A stretch of DNA of 64,000 nucleotides from positions 1,550,001-1,614,000 of the forward strand of contig NZ_LR131273.1 of NCBI RefSeq assembly GCF_900631615.1. The letters run 5' to 3'. This document shows positions 17,192 to 26,160 of the stretch, in pieces (within the stretch, counting starts at the first letter, position 1; the number at the start of each line of letters is the position of its first letter). Source of the stretch: Tsukamurella paurometabola (GTDB taxonomy: Bacteria; Actinomycetota; Actinomycetes; Mycobacteriales; Mycobacteriaceae). The notes beneath the pieces are model-generated. The model made no database searches. It had not been told where the DNA came from and was given only the letters and a program-made list of their open reading frames with translations. Made by a program: the position numbers and the translations under genes.

Positions 17192-18471
17192 CGGGCGGCC
17201 CCGGTACGGGCCGCGGCGAGGACGGCCTGGTCCGAGGCCGGCACGATCACCGTGAGCACGTCGTGCCCCGCGACGGTGAGCACGTCGAGCAGACCGCCGG
17301 GGGCGCGCAGCCGGCCGGTGTCGGCGGGCGCGTCGGCGACCAGGACGATGCGTGCATCCTCTCCGGGCCACGCGGCGTTGTAGAGGTACCGGCGCGGTGC
17401 CTCCGCGTCCGGCTCGGGCGCGAGGAACTCGAAACCGCGCCGCAACGGGTAGCCGGCCTCGTCCCGGACCAGGGCCGGGGACCGGGTGGTGGTCTGGAAC
17501 CGCACCCGGAAACCACGGCGTGCCAGCGCCTCCGCCGTGCAGAGCGGCAGGTACATCAGCTCCTCATGGCCCACCACGATCACCGGCCGATCATCGAGCT
17601 CGGCGGCGAGGGCGTCCGCGAGCCGTCCGGCGGCCTCCTCGAGCCGCGGCTGATCGGCGGCGAGGACGCCGTGCCGGCCCCCGTCGGGCACGTCCGGCGG
17701 CCACGCCGCCGCGAACTCCCGGGCCGTCCCGGGACGGGACGCCCGCGGGTTCGACGGCGTCGCCGGCAGCTCCGCCACGCGGGCCGGAAGACCGTCGGGC
17801 AGGTCGACGGTGCCGCGCGCGAGCGCGACGAAGGAGATGTCGAGCCCCGCCGCGGCGGCGGTGCGCTCGGTGTCCGCGACATGGGCCGGCGAGCGCATGT
17901 CGACGAGCGAGGCCACGATGTACCGGCGGTGCGGGGCGAGGTCGTGCAGCGCGCGGATGGAGTCGAGGGCCGTGGCGCCCGTGGAGATCTCGTCATCGAC
18001 GAGGACCAGGGTGTCGGCCGCCGAGAGCAGGCCGGGCGAGCTGGGCTGCAGCAGGTGGGATGTGGCGTGCGAGTGCCCCTCCGTGAACTCGCCGTACACC
18101 CGGGCCCCGGGGCGGCGCGTGGACTGGAGGTACACCGCCGCGCGCAGCCGCGCCGCGACGCAGTGCCCCAGGCCCGTCGCCGTCTCGGCGAACCCGAAGA
18201 CGACGCACGGCTCGCCGGCGAGCTCCGCGGCGACCCGGTCGGCCAGCCGATCCGCGGCGGAGCGGACGTGCGCCGGATCCGCGGGAATGTGTTTGCCCAG
18301 GACCGTCGAGACCAACAGGTGCGCGCGCCGCGGATTGCGGCGCAGGCCGGGAACGATCAGGTCGGCGAGCTCGGCATCGCCGTGCACACGCATACCGAGA
18401 GCGGCGCACAGCCCGGTCTGCGGCGGCCCGGCCGCACCCGCGCGTGTCCCTGCGGTCGTGGGCGCCATCAT
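17188..18471 (-). CDS. phosphoribosyltransferase with TRSP domain
   Basis: A 427-residue two-domain protein. The N-terminal half is a type I PRTase with the PRPP-binding loop LVLVDDEISTGATAL at about 155-169. The C-terminal half contains the sequence TTTRSPA at about 327-333, the motif after which the TRSP domain is named. This pairing is characteristic of Ter-linked operons thought to make a ribosyl-containing small molecule. ATG 18471 overlaps the stop of the CitE-like gene as ATGA. PRPP use is well supported by the motif; the base acceptor is unknown. Confidence 0.8.
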   Translation of the reverse strand: MMAPTTAGTRAGAAGPPQTGLCAALGMRVHGDAELADLIVPGLRRNPRRAHLLVSTVLGKHIPADPAHVRSAADRLADRVAAELAGEPCVVFGFAETATGLGHCVAARLRAAVYLQSTRRPGARVYGEFTEGHSHATSHLLQPSSPGLLSAADTLVLVDDEISTGATALDSIRALHDLAPHRRYIVASLVDMRSPAHVADTERTAAAAGLDISFVALARGTVDLPDGLPARVAELPATPSNPRASRPGTAREFAAAWPPDVPDGGRHGVLAADQPRLEEAAGRLADALAAELDDRPVIVVGHEELMYLPLCTAEALARRGFRVRFQTTTRSPALVRDEAGYPLRRGFEFLAPEPDAEAPRRYLYNAAWPGEDARIVLVADAPADTGRLRAPGGLLDVLTVAGHDVLTVIVPASDQAVLAAARTGAAR

Positions 18472-19634
18472 CGTCCTTCCACCAGCGCGGTCAGCAGGTC
18501 GACGAAGCCGACCTCCGGCCGGGTGACGCCGAAGACGTCCGCGCGGATCAGTGTCTGCCGTGCCCAATTGCGGTGCGGCTTCATCTCGTTCATCTTGTTC
18601 CGGTAACTGGATGCCTCCACGCCGCCCGTATCGCCGTCGATGATCGCGAGGGCGTCCTCGTACTCCTCGTGGGTCACCGCCGAGAGCGCGTGCACGGCCG
18701 CCACGTGGGAGGGATGGATCACCGTCTTGCCGTGCAGGCCGTTCGCCCGGTCCAGCGCGGTCTCGCGGAGCAGCCCGTCGAGATCGCGACCGACGAGCTG
18801 CTCGCGGAACCGCGCGGCGTGGTTGCGCTCGAACGGCGTGGCACGCAGCAGCGGCCGGAACATGCGCTCGTGGTCGGCGAAGTACTCCCACACCGGGCCG
18901 GTCACCACGAAACCCGACCCGTCGGACCGCCCGAGGCGGCCCACGATCGCGGAGATGGTCTCCGCCACGACGTGCACGTCGTAGATCGTCAGGTCACGGT
19001 CGCGCCGGATGCCGAACAGCGCGGACATGTCCGTCGCGCCGATCCGCACCGCGAGCACCCGGTCCCGGTGCGCGCGCAGCACCTCGGCGATCGCGGACAG
19101 CGCCGCGTCGCGCGACTCGCGGTAGACGACCTCCGGCGTCTCGAGGACGGGCATCGCGTACAGGGCCTGCGAGGGTGCGCGGTCCGCGATCGCGGCGAGC
19201 GCCTCCCCACCGGTCGCGGCGGTGAACTTCGGCAGGACGACGCCCGTGAGCGCGCGGGCACCCTCGCCCAATCGGTCCAGGAGCGCGGCGGTGTCCGCCG
19301 TGGTGCGCGGCCGGATGAACAGCAGCGGCAGCGCATCCGGGTCGGCGGCGAGCTCCACCAACGCGGCCGTCGCGGCGTCGACGGCGCGGTCGACGGCATC
19401 GTCGGCGACGGCGTCCTCGAGGTCGATGACCATCGAGAGCACCCCCTCGTCGCGGCGCCGGCGGATGGTCGCGGCCAGCTCCGCGCGCGTCGCGGGAACG
19501 TACAGGGTGGCGCCGAGGGCGTGCGCGAGATGCTCGCGCGGCGTGGCCCGGCCGAAGGCGCGCGGCGCGCGGTGGAACAGGCGGGCGCGCACCTCGCCGG
19601 GCAACTGGGCGAAATGGTGCAGCGCGCCGCTCAC
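18468..19634 (-). CDS. HpcH/HpaI aldolase / citrate-lyase beta-like protein
   Basis: A 388-residue TIM-barrel lyase related to CitE. Visible signatures are MVIDLEDAV near residue 67, LFIRPRT, YAMPVLETPEVVY with the catalytic-site Glu, VRIGATDM and the late GLHGKTVIHPSHV. GTG 19634 overlaps the stop of the coiled-coil gene as GTGA. CitE-like lyases cleave or form carbon-carbon bonds on acyl-CoA or keto acids, and in Ter clusters they are proposed to act on the pathway's metabolite. The operon context is the only clue to substrate. Confidence 0.85.
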   Translation of the reverse strand: MSGALHHFAQLPGEVRARLFHRAPRAFGRATPREHLAHALGATLYVPATRAELAATIRRRRDEGVLSMVIDLEDAVADDAVDRAVDAATAALVELAADPDALPLLFIRPRTTADTAALLDRLGEGARALTGVVLPKFTAATGGEALAAIADRAPSQALYAMPVLETPEVVYRESRDAALSAIAEVLRAHRDRVLAVRIGATDMSALFGIRRDRDLTIYDVHVVAETISAIVGRLGRSDGSGFVVTGPVWEYFADHERMFRPLLRATPFERNHAARFREQLVGRDLDGLLRETALDRANGLHGKTVIHPSHVAAVHALSAVTHEEYEDALAIIDGDTGGVEASSYRNKMNEMKPHRNWARQTLIRADVFGVTRPEVGFVDLLTALVEGR

Positions 19635-20830
19635 GCGCGGCCCCGCATCCGGTCGACGGCGTCGGTGATCATGCGATCGATGTCGGCCAGGGTCTGCAGG
19701 TACTGCCAGTAGTCGGGGTGGACACGGTCGAGGTCCGCGATCGCCCGCTCGATCCGGGCGTGCTGCGCGTCGAGCACGGAGCCCCAGCGGTGCACCTGCT
19801 GCTTCTGCACCGCCAGGTGCTGCGCGTCCCGGAGCGCGAAGCGGGTGCGCTCGGCCACCGCGGCGGGATCGGCCTTGGCGGAGCGCAGCGTGCGGAGCCG
19901 CTCACCGACGGCGTTCACCGCCGCGTCGGCCGTGTCGAGGTGGTCGCGGGCGATGCCCACCTCCTCGAGCGCGAGGTCGGGCGTGCCCTCGCGGAGCCGC
20001 GTCGCCGCCGTCGCGAGCGCTGCCTCCGCCGCGGCGGACTCGCGTTCCGCGACCTTGTCGTTGTCGACGAGGTCGGCGGAACAGGCCGCGTTGAACTCGC
20101 GCAGCAGCGCCGAGCGGGTGTCGGCGAGGTCGTCGGCGCGGTTCCGGACGGCCTGCAGGCGGGTCCCCGCGGCCGCGAGCGAGCGCTGGGCGTCGTCGCC
20201 GATCCGGGGCGCGGCCTCCACCGCCGCCGTGAGCTCGGCCGCCTTCTCCTGGACCGTTCGCGCCGCCGCGTCCCGGGCCACGAGGTCCGGCGCGGTGTCC
20301 AGGTGCCGGACGGCCTCGACGAGGGCGTCGGTCGCCCGGACGACCGGGCGCAGGGTCAGGTAGGGCGCGGTCGACGGTGCCGCGAGGAGGTCGGTGGCGC
20401 GCTCGGCGGCCACCCGGGCCGCCTGTTCCTGCGCCGCCGAACTCGCCCGCGCGCCCCGGGCGTTGGTGAGGGCGCGGTCGTGGTCGGCGCGGAACCGGTC
20501 CAGCACCGAGACCAGGTCGGCGAGCTCGCGGGCGGCGGCCGCGCGGTCCTGCGGCGTGGGCGGCCGGGTGCCGGACTGGCTGCCGCTGGCCCAGAGGTAC
20601 CGCTCGGTGGCGCCGCCGAAGCGGTCCCGGAGGGTGGGCCACTGCTGCACCGCAGGCGCGGTGGGGTTCTGCGCCGAGAGGGTGCGCACGTCCTCATCGA
20701 GGGCGCTGAAGCGCCGGTCGGCTTCCAGGAAGGCGCTGGTCAGCCCGGTGTCGGTGCCGCCCGCCGGCCCGTTCGGCGGGGAACCCGCGGGTTCCCCGCC
20801 GAACAGCCTGCGGAACGGATTCGATGCCAC
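19631..20830 (-). CDS. alanine-rich coiled-coil protein of Ter cluster
   Basis: A 399-residue protein, not recognised. After a short N-terminus (SNPFRRLFGGEP) it is almost entirely alpha-helical in composition, rich in Ala, Arg, Glu and Asp with heptad-like spacing, and has no membrane segment or Cys motif. The C-terminus (DADRVHPDYW-like region, then DRMITDAVDRMRGR) is more hydrophobic. It sits between the DUF475 gene (13-base gap) and the CitE-like gene (4-base overlap), so it is translated with the Ter set. TelA-like scaffolds are common in such clusters, but similarity to TelA could not be established. A structural or scaffold role is a guess. Confidence 0.55.
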   Translation of the reverse strand: MASNPFRRLFGGEPAGSPPNGPAGGTDTGLTSAFLEADRRFSALDEDVRTLSAQNPTAPAVQQWPTLRDRFGGATERYLWASGSQSGTRPPTPQDRAAAARELADLVSVLDRFRADHDRALTNARGARASSAAQEQAARVAAERATDLLAAPSTAPYLTLRPVVRATDALVEAVRHLDTAPDLVARDAAARTVQEKAAELTAAVEAAPRIGDDAQRSLAAAGTRLQAVRNRADDLADTRSALLREFNAACSADLVDNDKVAERESAAAEAALATAATRLREGTPDLALEEVGIARDHLDTADAAVNAVGERLRTLRSAKADPAAVAERTRFALRDAQHLAVQKQQVHRWGSVLDAQHARIERAIADLDRVHPDYWQYLQTLADIDRMITDAVDRMRGRA

Positions 20831-20843
20831 GGTCGCGAGGGGC

Positions 20844-21992
20844 TCAGGACTCGATCGCCTGCGAGGTCGACACCGTCGGGCCGTCCGCGATCAGCGGAGC
20901 GTCGCCGTCCCCGTCGCCCTCGCGCCGGTTGCGGATGATGCTGGAGGCCAGTGCCGCCAGGATCAGCACCACGCCGATGAGCCCCGTGACGATCTCGGGC
21001 ACCGGCGTGTAGATCGAGAACAGCAGGATGCCCGCGAGCGCGCCGATCGCCCAGTGCGCGCCGTGCTCGAGGTAGACGTACTCGGCGAGCGTGCCCTTCT
21101 CCACGAGGTACACCGTGAGCGAGCGCACGAACATCGCGCCGATGAAGCCGAGGCCCAGGGCGATGATGATCGGGTCCGCGGTGATGGCGAAGGCGCCGAT
21201 CACCCCGTCGAAGGAGAACGAGGCGTCGAGGACCTCGAGGTAGATGAAGAGGAAGAAGCCCGCCTTGCCGGTGGCCTTCGCCAGCTCCGACGGGCCGGAC
21301 CGCGCGGCCTCCGCCTCCTCCTCGAGCTCCTCGACGTGGAAGAACTCGCCGAGGCCGTTCACCACGATGTAGGTGACGAGGCCCAGGAGTCCCGCGATGA
21401 AGACCGTCTTCGACTCGTCGACGGTGTGCGTCGCCCAGACGCCCGTGGCGAGCAGCGCGACCAGGGCCACGATGATCGAGAAGCGGTCGAGCTGGCCGAT
21501 GCGCTGCAGCGGCTTCTCGATCCAGCTCAGCCAGGTGATCTCCCGCTCGGGGTCGAAGACGAAGTCCAGGAAGAGCATGAGCAGGAACATGCCGCCGAAG
21601 GCCGCGATCTGCGGGTGCGCCGCGGTGATCAGGGTCTCGTAGCTCGCGCTGCCGTCCGGGAAGTACTTGGCACCGTCGGCCGGCGGGTTGAGGGCGAGGT
21701 CCATCGCCTGCACCGGGTTCAGGCCGGCCGTGATCCACACGATCGCGAGCGGGAACACCAGGCGCATGCCGAAGACCGCGATCAGGATGCCCACCGTGAG
21801 GAACATGCGCACCCAGAACTGGCTCATGCGCTGCAGCACGGTCGCGTTGATGACGGCGTTGTCGAAGGAGAGGCTGACCTCGAGGATGCCGAGGATCAGC
21901 GTGAGGACCAGCGCCTCGGGGCCGCCGTAGAAGAACGCGGCCACGAGGGCGGCGATCGTGACGAAGAAGGAGAGTCCGAAGATGCGGAACAC
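20844..21992 (-). CDS. DUF475 / TerC-like integral membrane protein
   Basis: The 382-residue membrane protein has about nine hydrophobic segments. It shows the TerC-superfamily hallmark of acidic residues in helices: LGILEVSLSFDNAVINA near residue 37 and VLDASFSFDGVIGAFA later. These conserved Asp/Glu positions bind or move divalent metal, and TerC relatives export manganese. GTG 21992 has AAAGG upstream. It belongs to the Ter operon between terD and the coiled-coil gene and may couple metal flux or membrane anchoring to the TerD proteins. A strong hairpin separates it from terD. Confidence 0.85.
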   Translation of the reverse strand: MFRIFGLSFFVTIAALVAAFFYGGPEALVLTLILGILEVSLSFDNAVINATVLQRMSQFWVRMFLTVGILIAVFGMRLVFPLAIVWITAGLNPVQAMDLALNPPADGAKYFPDGSASYETLITAAHPQIAAFGGMFLLMLFLDFVFDPEREITWLSWIEKPLQRIGQLDRFSIIVALVALLATGVWATHTVDESKTVFIAGLLGLVTYIVVNGLGEFFHVEELEEEAEAARSGPSELAKATGKAGFFLFIYLEVLDASFSFDGVIGAFAITADPIIIALGLGFIGAMFVRSLTVYLVEKGTLAEYVYLEHGAHWAIGALAGILLFSIYTPVPEIVTGLIGVVLILAALASSIIRNRREGDGDGDAPLIADGPTVSTSQAIES

Positions 21993-22018
21993 ATCGGCCT
22001 TTCGGAAGAAGGGGTGCG

Positions 22019-22067
22019 GAGCGCGAGGACCCGGCGTGCGGGGTCCGCTCGCCGGGTCTACGCGCTC
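22019..22067 (-). terminator. large hairpin between terD and DUF475 gene
   Basis: Arms 22019-22035 and 22051-22067 pair over 17 bases with two mismatches, and the 15-base loop itself contains a small GCGG/CCGC hairpin. It lies downstream of the terD stop and upstream of the DUF475 start. It probably acts as a partial terminator or RNA-processing site that lets terD be made in excess over the rest of the operon. No feature of a manganese yybP-ykoY riboswitch was recognised here. Confidence 0.5.
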
Positions 22068-22085
22068 TGCTCGAGAGGTGCGGTA

Positions 22086-22661
22086 CTAGACGTTGACGCC
22101 GTAGTCGCGAGCGATTCCCGCGAGGCCCGAGGCGTAGCCCTGGCCGACGGCCCGGAACTTCCACTCCGCGCCGTTGCGGTACAGCTCGCCGAAGACCATG
22201 GCGGTCTCGGTCGAGGCGTCCTCCGTCAGGTCGTAGCGCGCGATCTCCTGGCCGTTGGCCTGGTTCACCACGCGGATGAAGGCGTTGCGGACCTGGCCGA
22301 AGGACTGGCCGCGGTTGTCGGCGTCGTAGATCGAGACCGGGAAGACCACGCCCTCGACGTTCGGGGGGATCGCGGCGAGGTTCACCTTGATGACCTCGTC
22401 GTCGCCGTCGCCCTCACCCGTCAGGTTGTCACCGAGATGCTCGATCGAGCCGTCCGGCGTCCGCAGGTTGTTGAAGAAGACGAAGTTCTCGGGTGAGGCG
22501 ACCTTCTTGTTCGCGTCGATGCCGATGGCGCTGGCATCGAGGTCGAAGTCGGTACCCGTCGTGGTGCGGAGGTCCCAGCCGAGACCGACGGAGACCGCGG
22601 TGAGGCCGGGGGCCTCCTTGGTGAGCGAGACGTTGCCGCCCTTGACGAGACTGACACCCAT
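22086..22661 (-). CDS. terD: TerD-family stress protein
   Basis: A 191-residue canonical single-domain TerD starting [20 protein letters not shown], with the calcium loop [13 protein letters not shown] at about residue 72 and the typical end [14 protein letters not shown] strong AGGAGG precedes the ATG. It is nearly identical in pattern to the neighbouring terD copy, indicating tandem duplication. TerD proteins respond to tellurite, oxidants and phage and bind calcium; the molecular output is not settled. It is the second gene of the minus-strand set. Confidence 0.93.
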   Translation of the reverse strand: MGVSLVKGGNVSLTKEAPGLTAVSVGLGWDLRTTTGTDFDLDASAIGIDANKKVASPENFVFFNNLRTPDGSIEHLGDNLTGEGDGDDEVIKVNLAAIPPNVEGVVFPVSIYDADNRGQSFGQVRNAFIRVVNQANGQEIARYDLTEDASTETAMVFGELYRNGAEWKFRAVGQGYASGLAGIARDYGVNV

Positions 22662-22715
22662 ACCTGGTTCCTCCTGGTAGCGCGACGACGCCGACCGCCC
22701 CCGCGTGTGATTCGC

Positions 22716-22721
22716 ACTATA
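22716..22721 (-). promoter_or_regulatory. candidate -10 box of the downstream terD gene
   Basis: Read on the minus strand, TATAGT lies between the two terD genes, about 55 bases upstream of the second ATG, and fits an actinobacterial TANNNT -10 box. No clear -35 hexamer is visible 17 bases upstream. It would give terD its own transcript. Confidence 0.3.
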
Positions 22722-22763
22722 CCGACGTTTCGGATACCGGATCCGGACGAAGGACGCGCAGGG

Positions 22764-23339
22764 TCAGATGTTCACGCCGAAGTCGCGAGCGATTCCCGCG
22801 AGGCCCGAGGCGTAGCCCTGGCCGATCGCGCGGAACTTCCACTCGGTGCCGTGGCGGTACAGCTCGCCGAAGACCATGGCGGTCTCGGTGGAGGCGTCCT
22901 CCGAGAGGTCGTAGCGCGCGATCTCCTGGCCGTTGGCCTGGTTCACCACGCGGATGTAGGCGTTGCGGACCTGGCCGAAGGACTGGCCGCGATTGTCGGC
23001 CTCGTGGATCGAGACCGGGAAGACGACCGCGTCGATCTGCGGGGGCACGCCGGCGAGGTTGACGTTGATGACCTCGTCGTCGCCGTCGCCCTCACCGGTC
23101 AGGTTGTCACCGGTGTGCTCGATCGAGCCGTCGGGCGAACGCAGGTTGTTGTAGAAGACGAAGTGCTGATCGTCGAGCACGCGCTTCGCGGTGTCCACCG
23201 CGAGGGCGCTCGCGTCCAGGTCGAAGTCGACGCCGGTGGTGCTGCGGGCGTCCCAGCCGAGACCGACGGCGACCGCCGTCAGGCCGGGGGCCTCCTTGGT
23301 GAGCGAGACGTTTCCACCCTTGCTGAGGCTGACTCCCAT
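22764..23339 (-). CDS. terD: TerD-family stress protein (tandem copy)
   Basis: A 191-residue TerD of the same length as the next gene and with most of the same sequence, beginning [20 protein letters not shown]. The calcium loop [13 protein letters not shown] and the terminal [13 protein letters not shown] are present. The differences (for example EHTGDN instead of EHLGDN) show moderate divergence after duplication. Only starts from the ATG at 23339 match the family; upstream codons are in the divergent promoter region. It heads the minus-strand Ter operon and faces the TerD-TerA gene across 186 bases. Confidence 0.93.
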   Translation of the reverse strand: MGVSLSKGGNVSLTKEAPGLTAVAVGLGWDARSTTGVDFDLDASALAVDTAKRVLDDQHFVFYNNLRSPDGSIEHTGDNLTGEGDGDDEVINVNLAGVPPQIDAVVFPVSIHEADNRGQSFGQVRNAYIRVVNQANGQEIARYDLSEDASTETAMVFGELYRHGTEWKFRAIGQGYASGLAGIARDFGVNI

Positions 23340-23525
23340 GTGTGTTTTCCTCCCGAGATTGGGCGACGGCCCACCGCCGCCCGTTGACGTGGTCGCGAAA
23401 TTCACAGTACGCGATCGATGTGACCCGGCGCGGGGTCCGCGGAGCACTGCGCCGGGGCGAACGACGTGTCACTCCGGAAGCGCGGGTTCCGCGCCGATTC
23501 GCCGGATTCTTGCAACAATCGACCC

Positions 23526-24803
23526 GTGACGTCACTCGCGCGCGGTCAGAACGCGGCCCTGTCCCAGACCTCCCTCACGGTGTCCATCTCCGGTGTCGCG
23601 CCCGGGTCGGTCGACCTGTTCGCCATCCAGGTCACCGACGACGGCCGGGTCCGCAACGACGCGGACCTGGTGTTCTTCAACAGTCCGACCTCGCCGGAGG
23701 GCGCGGTGCGGCTCACCGGGCCGGACGCGCTCGCACTCGACCTGGCCGCCGTGCCGGCGGCGATCAGCACCGTCCGGCTGGCCGTCGCCCTCGATGACAC
23801 GGTCCCCGGCTCGCTCGCCTCGATCCCCGGACTCGGCGCCCGGATCGGCGCCGACGACTGCCCCGCGACCGGCTTGACCACCGAGCGCGCCGCCGTGCTC
23901 GCGGAGGTCTACCGGCGGGGCGGCGCGTGGAAGGTGCGCAACGTGAGCGCCGGGTGGGACCGCGGGCTCGTCTCCCTGCTCACCGAGCACGGGGTCACCG
24001 TCGACGGTCCGCCGCCCGCCGCGCCCCCGGCCCCCGCTGCGCCGCCGACCCCGGCCGCGCCGCCGGCGCCGTCCTATCCGCCGGCGCAGCCCGCGTACCA
24101 GCCGCCCCCGGCCCAGCCCGGCTACCAGCAGCCGCCGGCACCGTCGTACCCCCCGGCGCAGCCCGCCCACCAGCAACCGCCCGCGGCCCCGGCGGCGCCG
24201 AGGGTGAACCTCTCGAAGATCACGCTCACCAAGTCCGCGCCGACGGTCTCCCTCGCGAAGTCCTCGGAGCGGCCGACCGGCACCATGCGGGTGAACCTCA
24301 ACTGGACCCAGGGCAAGAAGGGGCTGTTCGGCGGCGGGAACGCCGTGGACCTCGACCTGGCGTGCTTCTACGAGCTCCGCAACGGCGACCGCGGCGGCGT
24401 GCAGGCCCTGGGCAACGCCTTCGGCAGCATCGACCGGCCGCCGTTCATCCAACTCGACGCCGACGACCGCTCCGGCCGCTCGCAGGGCGGCGAGAACCTG
24501 CACATCAACCTGGCGCACCTCGACGACTTCGTGCGGATCCTGATCTTCGCCTACATCTACGAGGGCACCCCGAACTGGGCGTCCGCGAACGGCGTCGTCA
24601 CGCTGTTCCCGCCCGGCGGCCCCGAGGTGGAGGTGCACCTGGACAACCCGGACCGGCGCGCCATCTCCTGCGCCATCGCGCAGCTGCACGTCGTGAACGG
24701 CGAGCTCACCGTGACCCGCGAGGTGCAGTACATCCACGGCTCCCAGCGCGCCGTCGCCGAGGCCTACAACTGGGGACTCAACTTCACGCCGGGGAGGAAA
24801 TGA
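23526..24803 (+). CDS. TerD-TerA-like fusion protein
   Basis: A 425-residue protein. An N-terminal TerD-like domain (about 1-160) is followed by a proline/tyrosine-rich linker with repeated PPAQP-type units (about 162-220). A TerA-like domain then runs to the end (NLNWTQGKKGLFGGGNAVDL; FAYIYEGTPNWASANG). As in the double-TerD protein, the N-terminal domain lacks the GDNLTG acidic loop. The GTG at 23526 is taken because the TerD domain begins there. AACAAT six bases upstream could be a -10 box, suggesting a leaderless transcript. It is divergent from terD and heads the AIM24 genes. Confidence 0.8.
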   Translation: MTSLARGQNAALSQTSLTVSISGVAPGSVDLFAIQVTDDGRVRNDADLVFFNSPTSPEGAVRLTGPDALALDLAAVPAAISTVRLAVALDDTVPGSLASIPGLGARIGADDCPATGLTTERAAVLAEVYRRGGAWKVRNVSAGWDRGLVSLLTEHGVTVDGPPPAAPPAPAAPPTPAAPPAPSYPPAQPAYQPPPAQPGYQQPPAPSYPPAQPAHQQPPAAPAAPRVNLSKITLTKSAPTVSLAKSSERPTGTMRVNLNWTQGKKGLFGGGNAVDLDLACFYELRNGDRGGVQALGNAFGSIDRPPFIQLDADDRSGRSQGGENLHINLAHLDDFVRILIFAYIYEGTPNWASANGVVTLFPPGGPEVEVHLDNPDRRAISCAIAQLHVVNGELTVTREVQYIHGSQRAVAEAYNWGLNFTPGRK

Positions 24804-24841
24804 CGCCCTAGAGTGGCGTACGACGAGGGGGAGGGGAGCCC

Positions 24842-25462
24842 ATGCAGCTCGTGTCGAAGACCAAACGTGTCGTCGAGGCGCACCTGAACAACAGCTCGAT
24901 CCGCGCGATCAGCGGGTCGATGATCGCCTACGAGGGGCAGGTGAGCTTCAAGTCCGCCGGCTTCGGCGGAGGCGACGGGCTCGTCGCCGGGATCAAACGC
25001 CGCGCCACCGGCGAGGGCCTGTCGCTCATGGAGTGCACCGGCACCGGCGTCGTGTACCTCGCGCAGGACGCGGCGACCGTCACCGTCGTCGACCTGAACG
25101 GCGAGACCCTGCAGGTCGAGTCCGAGCAGCTGCTCGCCCTCACGCCGCAGCTGTCGACCAACGTGACCTTCGCCGGCGTGCGCGGCGGGGTGTCCGGGCA
25201 GGGCCTGTTCACGACGACGGTGACGGGACACGGACAGGTCGCACTGCTCTCGCTCGGCGGGCCGCTGATCCACCTCGAGGTCTCGCCGCAGTACCCGCTG
25301 GTCGTCGACCCCGACGCCTTCGTGTGCGCCCGGGGCCAGCTGTCGCAGTCCTTCGTGACCGACGTGTCCTGGCGGTCCGTCGTGGGCCAGGGCGGCGGCG
25401 AGGCGTTCTCCCTGCGCTGGGACGGCTCCGGCGTGGTCTCGATCCAGCCGGCGGAGAGGTAG
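24842..25462 (+). CDS. AIM24-family protein (first of three)
   Basis: A 206-residue beta-rich protein of the AIM24 (TerB-like helix-lacking) family, with glycine-rich turns and the motif SGQGLFTTTVTGHG near residue 120. The family is named from a yeast mitochondrial protein; bacterial members are soluble and of unknown function. A strong GGGGAGGGGAG precedes the ATG. It follows the TerD-TerA gene by 38 bases and is followed at once by two more AIM24 genes, so all four are likely one transcript tied to the Ter response. Confidence 0.8.
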   Translation: MQLVSKTKRVVEAHLNNSSIRAISGSMIAYEGQVSFKSAGFGGGDGLVAGIKRRATGEGLSLMECTGTGVVYLAQDAATVTVVDLNGETLQVESEQLLALTPQLSTNVTFAGVRGGVSGQGLFTTTVTGHGQVALLSLGGPLIHLEVSPQYPLVVDPDAFVCARGQLSQSFVTDVSWRSVVGQGGGEAFSLRWDGSGVVSIQPAER

Positions 25463-25467
25463 GCGCG

Positions 25468-26160
25468 GTGTTCACCAAGGTCAACGGCAAGGTCGTCTCC
25501 ATCGACCTCACGCGCTCCGGCCCCGTCATCGCCCGGCGCGGCGCGATGCTCTTCTACACCGGGAACGTCCTCTTCCAGCCGCACCAGATCCCGGGCATGG
25601 GCGGCGGCGGAGCGCTCGGCGGCCTCGCCGGCATGGCCGGGCGGATGATGCAGGGCGAGCACGAGGCGACCATGGTCGCGCAGGGCCACGGCACCGTGCA
25701 CTACGGCTTCCGCGGCCTCGAGGTCGAGGTCGTCGAGATGCCGCAGGGCGGCGAGCTGCGCGTCGAGGCCTCCCGGCTCCTCGCGTACACGCAGGGCCTG
25801 CAGGCCTCGATCGTCTCCACCGCGGCATCGGGCGGGGGCGGCGGGGGCGGCCTCATGGGCGCGCTGCGCTCCGCGGCGAGCGGCGTGGCGACGGGGCAGG
25901 GCATGTTCACCACGCAGCTCAGCGGCGTCGGCGCCGCGGTCATCCTCGGCCACGGCGGCTTCATCACGCTCGAGGTGAACCCGAACCGCCCGGTCACCGT
26001 CGACCCCCAGGCCTTCGCCGCGGCGCTCGGCCCGGTCCAGACGAACCTGCGCTCCACGGTGAGTCTGCGAAACATGGGCCGCACCGGTGGCGAGGCCTTC
26101 CAGCTCGACTGCACCGGCCACGGTGTGGTCTACGTCCAAGCATCGGAGCACCGGCTGTGA
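25468..26160 (+). CDS. AIM24-family protein (second of three)
   Basis: A 230-residue AIM24 protein starting at GTG 25468, five bases after the previous stop. It has two glycine-rich insertions (around 48-60 and 120-130), the second a run of glycines, and the family motif TGQGMFTTQLSGVG near 150. The glycine loops could be flexible or membrane-touching. Its last bases overlap the next gene as GTGA. Function unknown; the association with TerD proteins is the only clue. Confidence 0.78.
   Translation: MFTKVNGKVVSIDLTRSGPVIARRGAMLFYTGNVLFQPHQIPGMGGGGALGGLAGMAGRMMQGEHEATMVAQGHGTVHYGFRGLEVEVVEMPQGGELRVEASRLLAYTQGLQASIVSTAASGGGGGGGLMGALRSAASGVATGQGMFTTQLSGVGAAVILGHGGFITLEVNPNRPVTVDPQAFAAALGPVQTNLRSTVSLRNMGRTGGEAFQLDCTGHGVVYVQASEHRL

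Noticed and set aside
17188-18471. Adenine or orotate phosphoribosyltransferase of normal nucleotide metabolism
   Set aside because: The second domain with the TRSP motif and the Ter operon context mark it as the specialised Ter-linked type.
21993-22085. Possible manganese-responsive yybP-ykoY riboswitch before the TerC-like gene
   Set aside because: The hairpin there is a long near-perfect inverted repeat like a terminator; the conserved riboswitch loops were not seen.
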